Shown here: piece after piece, positions 1 through 6,094 of the stretch
Position numbering within the stretch: position 1 is the first letter of the stretch
Layout: each line of letters opens with the position of its first letter
NCBI GenBank assembly: GCA_946184715.1
Contig: CAMHGU010000120.1
Location: 1-6,927 of the forward strand
Direction of reading: 5' to 3'
Length of the DNA: 6,927 nt
DNA from: an uncultured bacterium
GTDB taxonomy: Bacteria; Bacteroidota; Bacteroidia; Bacteroidales; Muribaculaceae
Position numbers and translations under genes: made by a program
Notes under the pieces: generated by a model
What the model was told of the DNA's origin: nothing
What the model saw: the letters and a program-made list of their open reading frames with translations, nothing else
Database searches by the model: none

Positions 1-42
1 GAGGGACGCAAGGAGCAATCCGAGTGTCCCTCCCGTTTTTTT
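1..42 (+). terminator. Intrinsic terminator of a gene left of the window
   Basis: Arms 1-7 (GAGGGAC) and 26-32 (GTCCCTC) pair perfectly, and a run of seven T follows at 36-42. Inside, GGA 12-14 can pair with TCC 19-21 around a GCAA tetraloop of the stable GNRA class. The CCCG after the right arm suggests that the stem continues to the left of base 1, so the hairpin is cut by the window edge. The plus-strand T-run implies that a plus-strand gene ends just outside the window. Confidence 0.8.
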
Positions 43-55
43 ATGCCCGCCCGCC

Positions 56-360
56 TGAGGAGCACGCCGCTGCGCGGCTGAGGAACACGCTCGCCGGCGC
101 TCGCTGAGGAGCACGCCGCTGCGCGGCTGAGGAGGACGCTCGCTGGGGGCTTGCTGAGGAGCACGCCGCTGCGCGGCTGAGGAGGACGCTCGCTGGCGCT
201 CGCTGAGGAGCACGCCGCTTCGCGGCTGATGAGGACGCTCGCTGGCGCGGCTGAGGAACACGCCGCTTCGCGGCTGAGGAACACGCTCGCTGGCGCTCGC
301 TGAGGAGGACGCCGCTGCGCGGCTGAATACACGCCAGCTGGCGCCGCCTGAGGAGGACGA
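56..360. repeat. Tandem array of palindromic 23/26-bp units in six A-B dimers
   Basis: This fills the gene-free stretch between the left terminator and the fabD terminator. Twelve units, nearly all opening with TGAGGA, start at 56, 79, 105, 128, 155, 178, 204, 227, 252, 275, 301 and 324, and a partial thirteenth starts at 349. Odd units (type A, 23 bp) carry the hairpin GCCGC-TGC/TTC-GCGGC. Even units (type B, 25-27 bp) mostly carry GCTCGCTGGCGCTCGC or a variant. The strict A-B alternation gives dimers of 49, 50, 49, 48, 49 and 48 bp. Unit 12 is divergent and contains a perfect 12-bp palindrome, CGCCAGCTGGCG (332-343). Unit 8 opens with TGATGAG. Unit lengths are not multiples of three, so this is not a coding repeat. 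I do not recognise a named family; REP/BIME-like elements are the nearest analogy. Confidence 0.93.
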
Positions 361-369
361 TGGGTGAAG

Positions 370-408
370 AAAGGCGGGGCGCTCACCATCAAGCGTCCCG
401 CCTTTTGT
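370..408. terminator. Convergent hairpin terminator downstream of fabD
   Basis: Bases 370-383 (AAAGGCGGGGCGCT) pair with 392-405 through 14 pairs, one of them G-T, around an 8-nt loop. Read on the plus strand, TTTTG follows the stem. Read on the minus strand, the fabD direction, the stem ends in TTT followed by CTTC. It lies 22 bases past the fabD stop codon. It is best read as the fabD terminator, possibly working in both directions. Confidence 0.75.
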
Positions 409-426
409 GCTATTGTAGAGGGAGGT

Positions 427-1305
427 TTATTCCATACCGGATGTGGCTACGTCGGGGGCGATTTTCTTGACGAGGCCTTGGAGGACTTTGCCGGGGCCAA
501 GCTCAACTACCTCGGTGAGGCCGTCGGCCACCATATTCTGGATAGTCTGAGTCCAGCGCACGGGTGCTGTGAGCTGAGCGATGAGGTTGGCCTTAATCTC
601 AGCGGGGTCGGTGTGGGGCAGCGCATCGACGTTTTGATATACGGGGCAGATGGGTGCGGCGAATTGAGCGTCGTTGATAGCTTTGGCGAGTTCTTCGCGA
701 GCAGGCTCCATCAGCGGTGAGTGGAAAGCGCCGCCCACCTTGAGCTTGAGGGCACGCTTGGCACCTGCGGCAAGCATCTTTTCGCAAGCTGCGTCGATGC
801 CGCTGAGTGTGCCGGAGATTACCACCTGGCCAGGGCAGTTGTAGTTGGCCGGGGCTACGATGTCGTCGATAGTGTCGCAGATTTGTTCCACGGTCTCGTT
901 GGGGAGAGCGAGGACGGCCGCCATAGTGGAGGGGTTGGCCTCGCAGGCTTTCTGCATGGCGCGGGCGCGGATGGCCACGAGGTTGAGGGCTTGCTCAAAG
1001 GAGAGCGCGCCGGCAGCGGCAAGGGCCGAGAATTCGCCGAGCGAGTGGCCTGCGGTCATATCCGGGCGGAACTCTTGGCCGAGTGTCTTGGCCAGGATTA
1101 CTGAGTGAAGGAAGATGGCCGGCTGGGTCACCTTAGTCTGGCGAAGGTCTTCTTCGGTGCCTTCAAACATTAAATCGGTGATGCGGAAACCGAGCACGTC
1201 GTTGGCGGTTTCGAAAAGGTCGTGAGCGAGCTGGCTATTGTCGTAGAGCTGCTTGCCCATTCCCACGAATTGTGCCCCTTGACCGGGGAATACGAATGCT
1301 TTCAT
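427..1305 (-). CDS. fabD: Malonyl-CoA:ACP transacylase FabD
   Basis: FabD moves the malonyl group from malonyl-CoA to acyl carrier protein, the entry step of type II fatty acid elongation in the cytoplasm. The 292-residue length is close to the usual ~300-310. It opens with the FPGQGAQ motif (residues 6-12; Gln9 would be the oxyanion-hole glutamine). The nucleophile elbow GHSLG is at 86-90 with Ser88 catalytic. An arginine in RARAMQ (Arg113) fits the malonyl-carboxylate binder. GAFHSPLM holds the catalytic His195, and NYNCPGQVVISG (154-165) and VELGPGKVL (267-275) are further family blocks. The ATG at 1305 gives the canonical N-terminus. No Shine-Dalgarno precedes it, as is usual for Bacteroidota. 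It appears monocistronic here, with a promoter at 1352-1383 and a hairpin terminator downstream. The last ten residues after KKIAPDV are an unremarkable tail. Confidence 0.97.
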   Translation of the reverse strand: MKAFVFPGQGAQFVGMGKQLYDNSQLAHDLFETANDVLGFRITDLMFEGTEEDLRQTKVTQPAIFLHSVILAKTLGQEFRPDMTAGHSLGEFSALAAAGALSFEQALNLVAIRARAMQKACEANPSTMAAVLALPNETVEQICDTIDDIVAPANYNCPGQVVISGTLSGIDAACEKMLAAGAKRALKLKVGGAFHSPLMEPAREELAKAINDAQFAAPICPVYQNVDALPHTDPAEIKANLIAQLTAPVRWTQTIQNMVADGLTEVVELGPGKVLQGLVKKIAPDVATSGME

Positions 1306-1351
1306 AAGCTATGATTTTTCGATGTAGATTATATCGTTGGTTTTAGCGCTG

Positions 1352-1383
1352 CAAAGTTAGTGACAATTTCAGGGTTATCACAA
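1352..1383 (-). promoter_or_regulatory. fabD promoter, Bacteroidota type
   Basis: On the minus strand TAACTTTG (1359 to 1352) matches the -7 consensus TAnnTTTG. The -33 region is weak: TATTG at 1385-1381, 21 bases upstream, in place of TTTG. Transcription would begin near 1345-1349, leaving a leader of about 40 nt before the ATG at 1305. Confidence 0.6.
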
Positions 1384-1453
1384 TATAATTACGGAAATTT
1401 TTCAGTAATAGTGTGTGGCGAGGTAAAAAAGGAGCGCAAAGGCGGGCTTGGCG

Positions 1454-1484
1454 TTTGGAAAATGACCGATAAAGTGTAACTTTG
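1454..1484 (+). promoter_or_regulatory. Promoter of the yitT-like/ypfJ/rubrerythrin cluster
   Basis: TTTG at 1454-1457 and TAACTTTG at 1477-1484 are separated by 19 bases, a full match to the Bacteroidota -33/-7 consensus. The expected start site is around 1488-1491, only about 15-18 nt before the ATG at 1506. The in-frame TTG at 1482 lies inside the -7 box and cannot be the translation start from this promoter. Confidence 0.75.
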
Positions 1485-1505
1485 CAGAAAGAAACCGATG
1501 AAGCC

Positions 1506-2483
1506 ATGGACTTAGCCGCTCTTAACAAGAAGATATGGATCTCGAGCAAGGACTATATGATGATAGTCCTGGGGCTGGCGTTGTATTCGTTTGGCTTCAC
1601 GGCCTTCATTCTGCCGCAGAAGGTGGTGATGGGAGGCGTAGCGGGCTTGTCGTCGCTGATCTTTTTCGCGACCGAGAAGATGGGCTACGGTGTGCCGATT
1701 GCCGTGAGCACGCTTGCCATCAACGGGTTCCTGCTGCTGCTGTCGTTCAGGCTTGTGGGCGCGAAATTTGTGTTGCGCACGATTTTCGGTGTGACAGTGC
1801 TGTCGGCCTTGCTGGGTGTGATGCAGCCGATGTTTTCGGAGCCGATAGTTCACACTGAGCCGTTTATGAGTGTGCTCATAGGCGGCGGGCTGTGTGGGCT
1901 TGGCGTGGGCGTGGCGTTCACCCACAATGGTAGCACCGGCGGCACTGATATTATCGCCGCGATGGTGTCGAAATATACCAACGTGACCGTTGGGCGCACC
2001 ATTCTCTATGTCGATTTCGTGATTATATCGTCGTCGTATCTGCTATTCCACAGCTTGGATAAGATAGTGTACGGCCTTGTGGTGCTGTTTGTTATCTCGT
2101 ATGTGACCGATATGGTTATCAACACCAACAGGCAGGCCGTTCAGTTCACGATATTCTCGAAGAAGTGGGCCGAGATAGCCGATGCTATCAACAACGACGC
2201 GCATCGCGGTTGCACGGTGCTTCACGGCACCGGGTGGTTCTCGAAGAACGACGTGAAGGTGCTGCTGGTGATGTGCCGCAAGATAGAGCAGATTACGATA
2301 TTCCGCATCATTAAGTCAATCGATGCCGACGCGTTTATCACGCAGACCAACGTCAACGGCGTGTACGGTAAGGGGTTCGATGAGATGAAGGTGAAAATAC
2401 GAAGCACTTACCACCCGCAGCCTGATGCCGAAGGCAGCAACCTTGACGGGCTGACAACCGAACATCAACCGAAACAAACATAA
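1506..2483 (+). CDS. YitT family membrane protein with C-terminal DUF2179 domain
   Basis: This is a 325-residue inner-membrane protein of the YitT/DUF161 family; its substrate and function are not established. About six hydrophobic segments can be seen, at roughly 17-35, 62-82, 88-107, 121-139, 165-182 and 186-205. The family signature NGSTGGTDII is at 141-150. Residues about 212-291 form the cytoplasmic DUF2179 domain, which has a PII-like fold in family members. A polar tail of about 30 residues follows. The start is placed at the ATG at 1506 because a TTG eight codons earlier falls within the promoter -7 element and adds only polar residues. The gene opens a plus-strand cluster; the next start is 12 bases after its stop, so co-transcription is likely. 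DUF2179 suggests sensing of a small ligand, but this is inference. Confidence 0.93.
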   Translation: MDLAALNKKIWISSKDYMMIVLGLALYSFGFTAFILPQKVVMGGVAGLSSLIFFATEKMGYGVPIAVSTLAINGFLLLLSFRLVGAKFVLRTIFGVTVLSALLGVMQPMFSEPIVHTEPFMSVLIGGGLCGLGVGVAFTHNGSTGGTDIIAAMVSKYTNVTVGRTILYVDFVIISSSYLLFHSLDKIVYGLVVLFVISYVTDMVINTNRQAVQFTIFSKKWAEIADAINNDAHRGCTVLHGTGWFSKNDVKVLLVMCRKIEQITIFRIIKSIDADAFITQTNVNGVYGKGFDEMKVKIRSTYHPQPDAEGSNLDGLTTEHQPKQT

Positions 2484-2495
2484 AACAAAGATACT

Positions 2496-3371
2496 ATGAG
2501 ATTAGAAGGACGCAGAACAAGCGACAACGTAGAGGATCGCCGCGGGATGAGCGGCGGCGCCAAGCTGGGAATCGGCGGCGGCATTATGGGCGTAATCATC
2601 GCGGTGGTGATGACGCTGATGGGCGGCGGCGGCACCGGCGATGTGCTCAACCAAGTGATAAACCAGATGACAGTGCAGGAGCAGCCCGGCGGCGGGCAGA
2701 CCTCGTTCACTCCTGAGGAGCAAGAGCTTGCCGAATTTTCGAAAGTGATACTTGCCGGCACCGAGGACGTGTGGAGCGAGATATTCAGGCAGAATGGCCT
2801 CGGCGAATATCGCAACCCTACGATGGTACTCTACACCAATAGCACCTCTACGGCGTGCGGCACCGGCCAGGCCGCTATGGGCCCGTTCTACTGCTCGGGC
2901 GATGAGAAGCTCTATATCGACCTGTCGTTCTTCCTGAATATGAAGCGCCAGCTCGGTGCCGATGGCGACTTCGCCTACGCCTATGTGATAGCCCACGAGG
3001 TGGGGCACCACGTAGAGAACCTGCTCGGCACGCTCGGGCAGGCACATCAGAAGATGTCGCAGCTCAACGATGCCGATGCCAACCGCATCAGTGTGCGCTT
3101 GGAGCTGCTCGCCGACTTCTATGCCGGAGTGTGGGCTCACCACGACAATGCCAAATACGGGTCGCTCGAGGACGGCGACTTGGAAGAGGCTATCCGCTGC
3201 GCGCAAGTGATAGGCGACGACTATCTGCAGAAGAAGGGCCAAGGCTATGCCGTGCCTGAGAGCTTCACCCACGGTACCTCGGCCCAGCGTATGAAATGGC
3301 TCAAGCTCGGCCTTCAGACCGGCGACATACGCCGCGGCACCACCTTCCAATTGCCAGATTCGCAATTATAA
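2496..3371 (+). CDS. ypfJ: YpfJ-type neutral zinc metallopeptidase, membrane-anchored
   Basis: The 291-residue protein matches the predicted neutral zinc metallopeptidase family (Zn_peptidase_2, E. coli YpfJ, about 287 residues). A basic N-terminus containing RRTSDNVEDRRG is followed by one Gly-rich transmembrane helix at about 23-42, which would place the catalytic domain outside the cytoplasm. The zincin motif HEVGHH is at 167-172, with His167 and His171 as ligands and Glu168 as catalytic base. A downstream Glu203 in RLELLADFYAGVW is the likely third ligand. Cys121 and Cys133 sit in the conserved segment ACGTG...GPFYC and could form a disulfide. The physiological substrate of the family is unknown. 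The gene begins 12 bases after the YitT gene and ends 38 bases before the rubrerythrin start; no TAnnTTTG box lies in either gap, so one transcript is likely. A-rich sequence rather than a Shine-Dalgarno precedes the ATG. Confidence 0.93.
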   Translation: MRLEGRRTSDNVEDRRGMSGGAKLGIGGGIMGVIIAVVMTLMGGGGTGDVLNQVINQMTVQEQPGGGQTSFTPEEQELAEFSKVILAGTEDVWSEIFRQNGLGEYRNPTMVLYTNSTSTACGTGQAAMGPFYCSGDEKLYIDLSFFLNMKRQLGADGDFAYAYVIAHEVGHHVENLLGTLGQAHQKMSQLNDADANRISVRLELLADFYAGVWAHHDNAKYGSLEDGDLEEAIRCAQVIGDDYLQKKGQGYAVPESFTHGTSAQRMKWLKLGLQTGDIRRGTTFQLPDSQL

Positions 3372-3409
3372 GCAGACTAAACCCCATAATACAAATAAAC
3401 GATACAGAA

Positions 3410-3964
3410 ATGGAAAAGAAATGGATTTGTACAGTGTGCGGTTACGTGGCTGAAGGGCCGGAACCGCCCGAGCGCTGCCCGCAATGCAAAGTGCCGGCAA
3501 GCAAGTTTAAAGAGTATGTAGAGGACAGCGAGGAGCTGCAGTTTGTGACTGAGCACGTGATAGGCATCGCTGCCGATACCGACGACAAGATGAAGGAAGA
3601 CCTTCGCAACGAGTTCTACGGCGAGTGCTCCGAGGTGGGTATGTATCTGGCAATGTCGCGCCAGGCCGACCGCGAGGGCTATCCCGAGATTGCCGAGGCG
3701 TTCAAGCGCTACGCCTTCGAGGAGGCCGAGCACGCCTCAAAATTCTGCGAGTTGCTCGGTGAGAACGTGTGGGATACGAAGACCAACCTCGAGAAGCGTA
3801 TGGCCGCTGAGGCCGGAGCCAATGCCGGCAAGATGGCAATCGCCAAGCGCGCCAAGCAGCTCGACCTCGATGCTATCCATGACACCGTTCACGAGATGGC
3901 CAAGGATGAGGCCCGCCACGGGCAGGGCTTCCAGGGCCTCTATCGCCGCTACTTCAAGAAGTAA
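3410..3964 (+). CDS. rbr: Reverse rubrerythrin (N-terminal rubredoxin, C-terminal diiron domain)
   Basis: Rubrerythrins reduce hydrogen peroxide to water with electrons passed through a rubredoxin site, protecting anaerobes in the cytoplasm. Here the order is rubredoxin first. Cys7, Cys10, Cys23 and Cys26 (CTVC, 12 residues, CPQC) would bind one iron. A ferritin-like four-helix domain then fills about residues 48-184. Candidate diiron ligands are Glu72 and Glu75 in GECSEVGMY, Glu104/Glu107/His108 in EEAEHA, and Glu162, Glu167 and His170 in EMAKDEARH. This domain order is the 'reverse rubrerythrin' type described in clostridia and also common in Bacteroidota. The ATG at 3410 begins the usual MEKKW(I)C N-terminus; the longer in-frame extension from 3296 overlaps the peptidase gene and has no family similarity. 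The gene is last in its cluster and is followed by a strong hairpin. Confidence 0.96.
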   Translation: MEKKWICTVCGYVAEGPEPPERCPQCKVPASKFKEYVEDSEELQFVTEHVIGIAADTDDKMKEDLRNEFYGECSEVGMYLAMSRQADREGYPEIAEAFKRYAFEEAEHASKFCELLGENVWDTKTNLEKRMAAEAGANAGKMAIAKRAKQLDLDAIHDTVHEMAKDEARHGQGFQGLYRRYFKK

Positions 3965-4006
3965 GAGCGTGCCGCATAGGGCTTATCGCCTGAGCGCCAA
4001 TTATAC

Positions 4007-4046
4007 GAGAACCCGCTGAACCGAAGTTCGGCGGGCTCTCTCTTTA
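4007..4046. terminator. Hairpin terminator between convergent genes
   Basis: Bases 4007-4021 pair with 4026-4040 through 14 pairs (one G-T) with a single A-C mismatch at 4011/4036, closed by a CGAA loop. On the plus strand the stem is followed by TCTTTA, so it should end the rubrerythrin transcript. It lies 43 bases past that stop codon and 22 bases past the stop of the opposing zinc-ribbon gene, so it may serve both, though its minus-strand side is not T-rich. Confidence 0.8.
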
Positions 4047-4067
4047 TCGGGATTTGTACCGACCGGC

Positions 4068-4832
4068 TTATCCGGTGAATTTACCCACCATGTCGATCGC
4101 TTTTTGTGCTTTGTCGAGGGCCTTTTGGCCTTTGGGAAGGTGGAAATTGGCAACGTTGGCTTCGAGGAACCGGTGGAGATAGTCGAAGAAGTTCTCATCT
4201 TCAGAGTAGGCGCCGAGAAGGGTGCCGCAGCCGAGGATGTATATTTTCTCGCCATTGTGGATGAAGCGCCACCAGCGGTTGCCGTCCTTGTTGCTCCACA
4301 CCACTTCGAGGTCGCTCAGAGGGCAAGAGAGCTGCTCACCGGTGCGGGTGGTGATGGAGAAGATGCCGTCGGCCACGTCGATGGTCTGCGGGCGATAGCG
4401 CTTGAGGCGCAGGGAACCGTCGCCGAAGTCGTACCACTTGATAGGCCTGGCCACGAGGTGCATACGGAATGAGTTGTGGCGATAGGCCGGGACGGGGTCG
4501 GTGTCGAGGGCATTACCTGTGGAGAATGTGCGGTCGCAGTGGCGGCACTTGAGAGCGTCGGGCTGAATCATCTGCCCGCAGTGGGGGCAGGGGATGGGGC
4601 CTTCGGGCATCGCCGGCTCGACGATGCCGAGCTGCTCGCCGGTTTCGGCTTCGTATTGCTCCTTGAATCGGGCGTAGCTGTCTTCACCGCCCATGGCTGA
4701 GAGCCCGAGGCCTACGGCTGCGACTACGCCGCCTATGAGCTTCGGGAACGGGATGTTGAACATTTCGAGCTTGCTATCGACCATAATCACGATGCCGACA
4801 ATCACAAGCAGGTAACCGAGGAGTTTCTTCAT
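4068..4832 (-). CDS. Zinc-ribbon membrane protein of unknown function
   Basis: I do not recognise a named family for this 254-residue protein. It starts with two short hydrophobic segments, at about 4-18 and 31-47, separated by a polar loop, which suggests a membrane hairpin. A charged linker follows, then a zinc ribbon with Cys82, Cys85, Cys96 and Cys99 (CPHC...CRHC). Residues about 120-225 form a compact, probably beta-rich domain with many Trp and Arg residues, including NRWWRF at 185-190; a PH-like fold is possible but is only a guess. The end is a Lys-rich helix (LPKGQKALDKAQKAIDMVGK). The ATG at 4832 fits a promoter -7 box at 4867-4874. The gene lies just after the DUF805/TM2 unit on the same strand, but a terminator-like hairpin intervenes, so it is probably transcribed separately. 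Confidence 0.85.
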   Translation of the reverse strand: MKKLLGYLLVIVGIVIMVDSKLEMFNIPFPKLIGGVVAAVGLGLSAMGGEDSYARFKEQYEAETGEQLGIVEPAMPEGPIPCPHCGQMIQPDALKCRHCDRTFSTGNALDTDPVPAYRHNSFRMHLVARPIKWYDFGDGSLRLKRYRPQTIDVADGIFSITTRTGEQLSCPLSDLEVVWSNKDGNRWWRFIHNGEKIYILGCGTLLGAYSEDENFFDYLHRFLEANVANFHLPKGQKALDKAQKAIDMVGKFTG

Positions 4833-4866
4833 AGTGATAGATTAGTATTGGGATTAAACACAGGGG

Positions 4867-4874
4867 CAAAGATA
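4867..4874 (-). promoter_or_regulatory. Promoter -7 box of the zinc-ribbon gene
   Basis: Minus-strand TATCTTTG fits TAnnTTTG and lies 34 bases upstream of the ATG at 4832. No clear TTTG is found about 20 bases further upstream, so the -33 part is weak or absent. Confidence 0.45.
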
Positions 4875-4940
4875 ATCGAAATGGGGCAGAAAGGCGGTAG
4901 CCGGCGCGGTTCAAATTGGTCCACGCTGCCGGTGCGGCAG

Positions 4941-4987
4941 GGGAAGAAAAGCGACGGCCGAGGCTCGCTGTAGAGCTCCGGCCATCG
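4941..4987 (-). terminator. Intrinsic terminator of the TM2-DUF805 unit
   Basis: GGCCG 4956-4960 pairs with CGGCC 4979-4983. Outer pairs (4952-4954 with 4985-4987) and inner pairs (CTC 4964-4966 with GAG 4973-4975) extend the stem, with small bulges. Read on the minus strand the stem is followed by C and then TTTTCTTCCCC (4950-4940). It stands 18 bases beyond the DUF805 stop. A second small hairpin, CTGCC/GGCAG (4926-4940), follows it. Confidence 0.65.
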
Positions 4988-5005
4988 TAGAAGGTTGGTG
5001 ATTGA

Positions 5006-5578
5006 TTATGCGCCGTACTTGGGCGAGGGGCCATATTCGTTGGGGCGCGGATCGCTGTCCTTGGCGAGCCAGATGATGAGGATGATAGCGCCCACGATAG
5101 GAATAAGGGCGATGAGGAGCATCCAGCCGCTCTTGCCGATGTCGTGGAGGCGACGAGCACCCACTGCCAGACTCGGCACGAGAAGACCGAGGCCTAAAAG
5201 ACCCTGGAGCACGGGAGTACCCCAGAGGCCGTCGATGAAGCTAAGTACAATAGAAGCAACGCCATAGGCGAGGGCAAACCACCAGTATTCGGAGCGGCGA
5301 GCGCGGCCATTGAAGTCGGCGTATTTCTTGAGTACAACGGTTTCGACGGCGGTCTTGATGTCCATCTGTGGCTTGGCGGGGCCTGTGGGGCCGGCTTGCG
5401 GGCCGTAGGGGTTCTGAGCGAACTGCGGCTGGCCGTAGGGAGCCTGCTGGCCGAATTGCGGCTGTTGCTGATACTGCGGCTGCTGTCCGTAGGGAGCCTG
5501 CTGCTGTCCGTAGGGGTTGCCGGCGGGCTGCTGAGGAGCCTGCTGCGGCTGCTGATTAGGGTCGTACTGATAAGGCAT
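5006..5578 (-). CDS. DUF805 membrane protein with Pro/Gln/Tyr-rich N-terminus
   Basis: Residues about 85-185 are a DUF805 domain (E. coli YhaH family), an inner-membrane domain of unknown function. The signature YADFNGRARRSEYWW is at 86-100, followed by hydrophobic segments at about 99-116, 122-140 and 152-171. The conserved block ARRLHDIGKSGW is at 141-152, and the end is KDSDPRPNEYGPSPKYG. In front of this is a 70-residue low-complexity head made almost wholly of Pro, Gln, Tyr, Gly and Ala. Typical DUF805 proteins of 110-150 residues lack such a long head. It contains no signal peptide and is probably a disordered cytoplasmic segment. The ATG at 5578 is kept because the low-complexity head reads through without interruption and the TM2 stop is only 27 bases upstream. 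The gene is co-transcribed behind the TM2 gene and ends at the hairpin at 4952-4987. Confidence 0.92.
   Translation of the reverse strand: MPYQYDPNQQPQQAPQQPAGNPYGQQQAPYGQQPQYQQQPQFGQQAPYGQPQFAQNPYGPQAGPTGPAKPQMDIKTAVETVVLKKYADFNGRARRSEYWWFALAYGVASIVLSFIDGLWGTPVLQGLLGLGLLVPSLAVGARRLHDIGKSGWMLLIALIPIVGAIILIIWLAKDSDPRPNEYGPSPKYGA
5369..5578 (-). repeat. Coding low-complexity PYGQ/QQP repeat
   Basis: These 210 bases encode residues 1-70 of the DUF805 protein. The short motif (N/A)PYGQ(Q/P) recurs at about residues 21-26, 28-33 and 46-51, with degenerate PQYQQQ, PQFGQQ, PQFAQ and NPYGP copies between. At the DNA level the plus-strand words CCGTAGGGAGCCTGCTG and GCGGCTG recur, so the number of repeats may vary between strains by slippage. 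Confidence 0.75.
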
Positions 5579-5605
5579 AGTTATAATGAATTAGGTTGAA
5601 GGAAA

Positions 5606-5992
5606 TTAGTGATATATGGGTTGTCCGTAGAGAGGCTGGCCATAACCGCCGCCGAAGCCTACGGCTTGCTGCAGGGCTTCGAGGTTCTTCTGGCGAGTGG
5701 CTTCGCTGATAAGGAACCAGTCGATGATGGCCCAGATGCCGCAGCCGCCACCGGTGAGGAGCTTGCCGATGCCGAGGCCGATGTCGCCGATATAGAAACG
5801 GTCAACACCGAACCCACCGACGAGGATAGAGAGAATCAGGGAGGTGTTCGGTTCTTTGAATTCGGTCATTGTGACCATGTTGAAACGGTCAGGTGTCAGT
5901 GCAATGAGTTGCTGACGTAGCTGGGGTAATGTGCCTGAGGGAAAGCATTTGGCTTTCGAGAAGAGGAACATATCAACGCTTCTTGCATCCAT
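5606..5992 (-). CDS. TM2 domain-containing protein
   Basis: This 128-residue protein carries a TM2 domain at about 46-96: a first hydrophobic helix (SLILSILVGGFG), the conserved turn GVDRFYIGDIGLGIGKLLTGGGCGIW read in parts at 62-87, and a second helix ending in IIDWFLI at 89-95. The Asp64-Arg65-Phe66 turn and Trp92 are typical. The N-terminal 45 residues (VDMFLFSKAK, PQLRQQLIAL) resemble the pre-domain commonly seen in Bacteroidota TM2 proteins. The C-terminus is a short Gly/Tyr/Gln tail (GGGYGQPLYGQP). TM2 proteins are small membrane proteins of unsettled function. The ATG at 5992 is chosen because it lies about 37 bases below a good promoter; the internal Met8 is possible. The DUF805 gene follows after 27 bases. 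Confidence 0.93.
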   Translation of the reverse strand: MDARSVDMFLFSKAKCFPSGTLPQLRQQLIALTPDRFNMVTMTEFKEPNTSLILSILVGGFGVDRFYIGDIGLGIGKLLTGGGCGIWAIIDWFLISEATRQKNLEALQQAVGFGGGYGQPLYGQPIYH

Positions 5993-6033
5993 AGTTGTAG
6001 ATATTTAGTTTGGTTACAATCAGTTTGTTGGTG

Positions 6034-6065
6034 CAAATGTAATTGATTTTACATTTTTTTGCAAA
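6034..6065 (-). promoter_or_regulatory. Promoter of the TM2-DUF805 unit
   Basis: On the minus strand TTTG (6065-6062) and TACATTTG (6041-6034) are separated by 20 bases, a full match to the Bacteroidota consensus. The predicted start near 6027-6030 leaves a leader of about 35-38 nt. A second -7-like box, TATCTTTG at 6090-6083, lies further up but its -33 position falls in the GC-rich repeat and has no TTTG. Confidence 0.7.
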
Positions 6066-6094
6066 TCTTTTAAGAAAAATTGCAAAGATATCGC

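Noticed and set aside
1..332. Protein-coding repeat on the minus strand of the first array
   Set aside because: Two minus-strand frames have no stop from 332 to the left edge, because the GC-rich unit lacks TTA, CTA and TCA. Unit lengths of 23-27 bp shift the frame at each copy, so no periodic protein would result.
56..348. CRISPR array
   Set aside because: Units follow each other with no unique spacers, are only 23-27 bp, and no cas gene is present. It is a tandem palindromic repeat.
364..720. Plus-strand 118-residue reading frame across the fabD terminator
   Set aside because: It runs opposite the well-supported fabD gene and across its terminator hairpin, and its product shows no recognisable motif.
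2502..3365. Long minus-strand reading frame of 287 codons opposite the metallopeptidase gene
   Set aside because: The plus strand encodes a full zincin with HEVGHH. The opposing frame is a GC-driven shadow with no domain.
3296..3409. N-terminal extension of the rubrerythrin
   Set aside because: It overlaps the upstream gene in another frame, and the usual family start MEKKWIC is at 3410.
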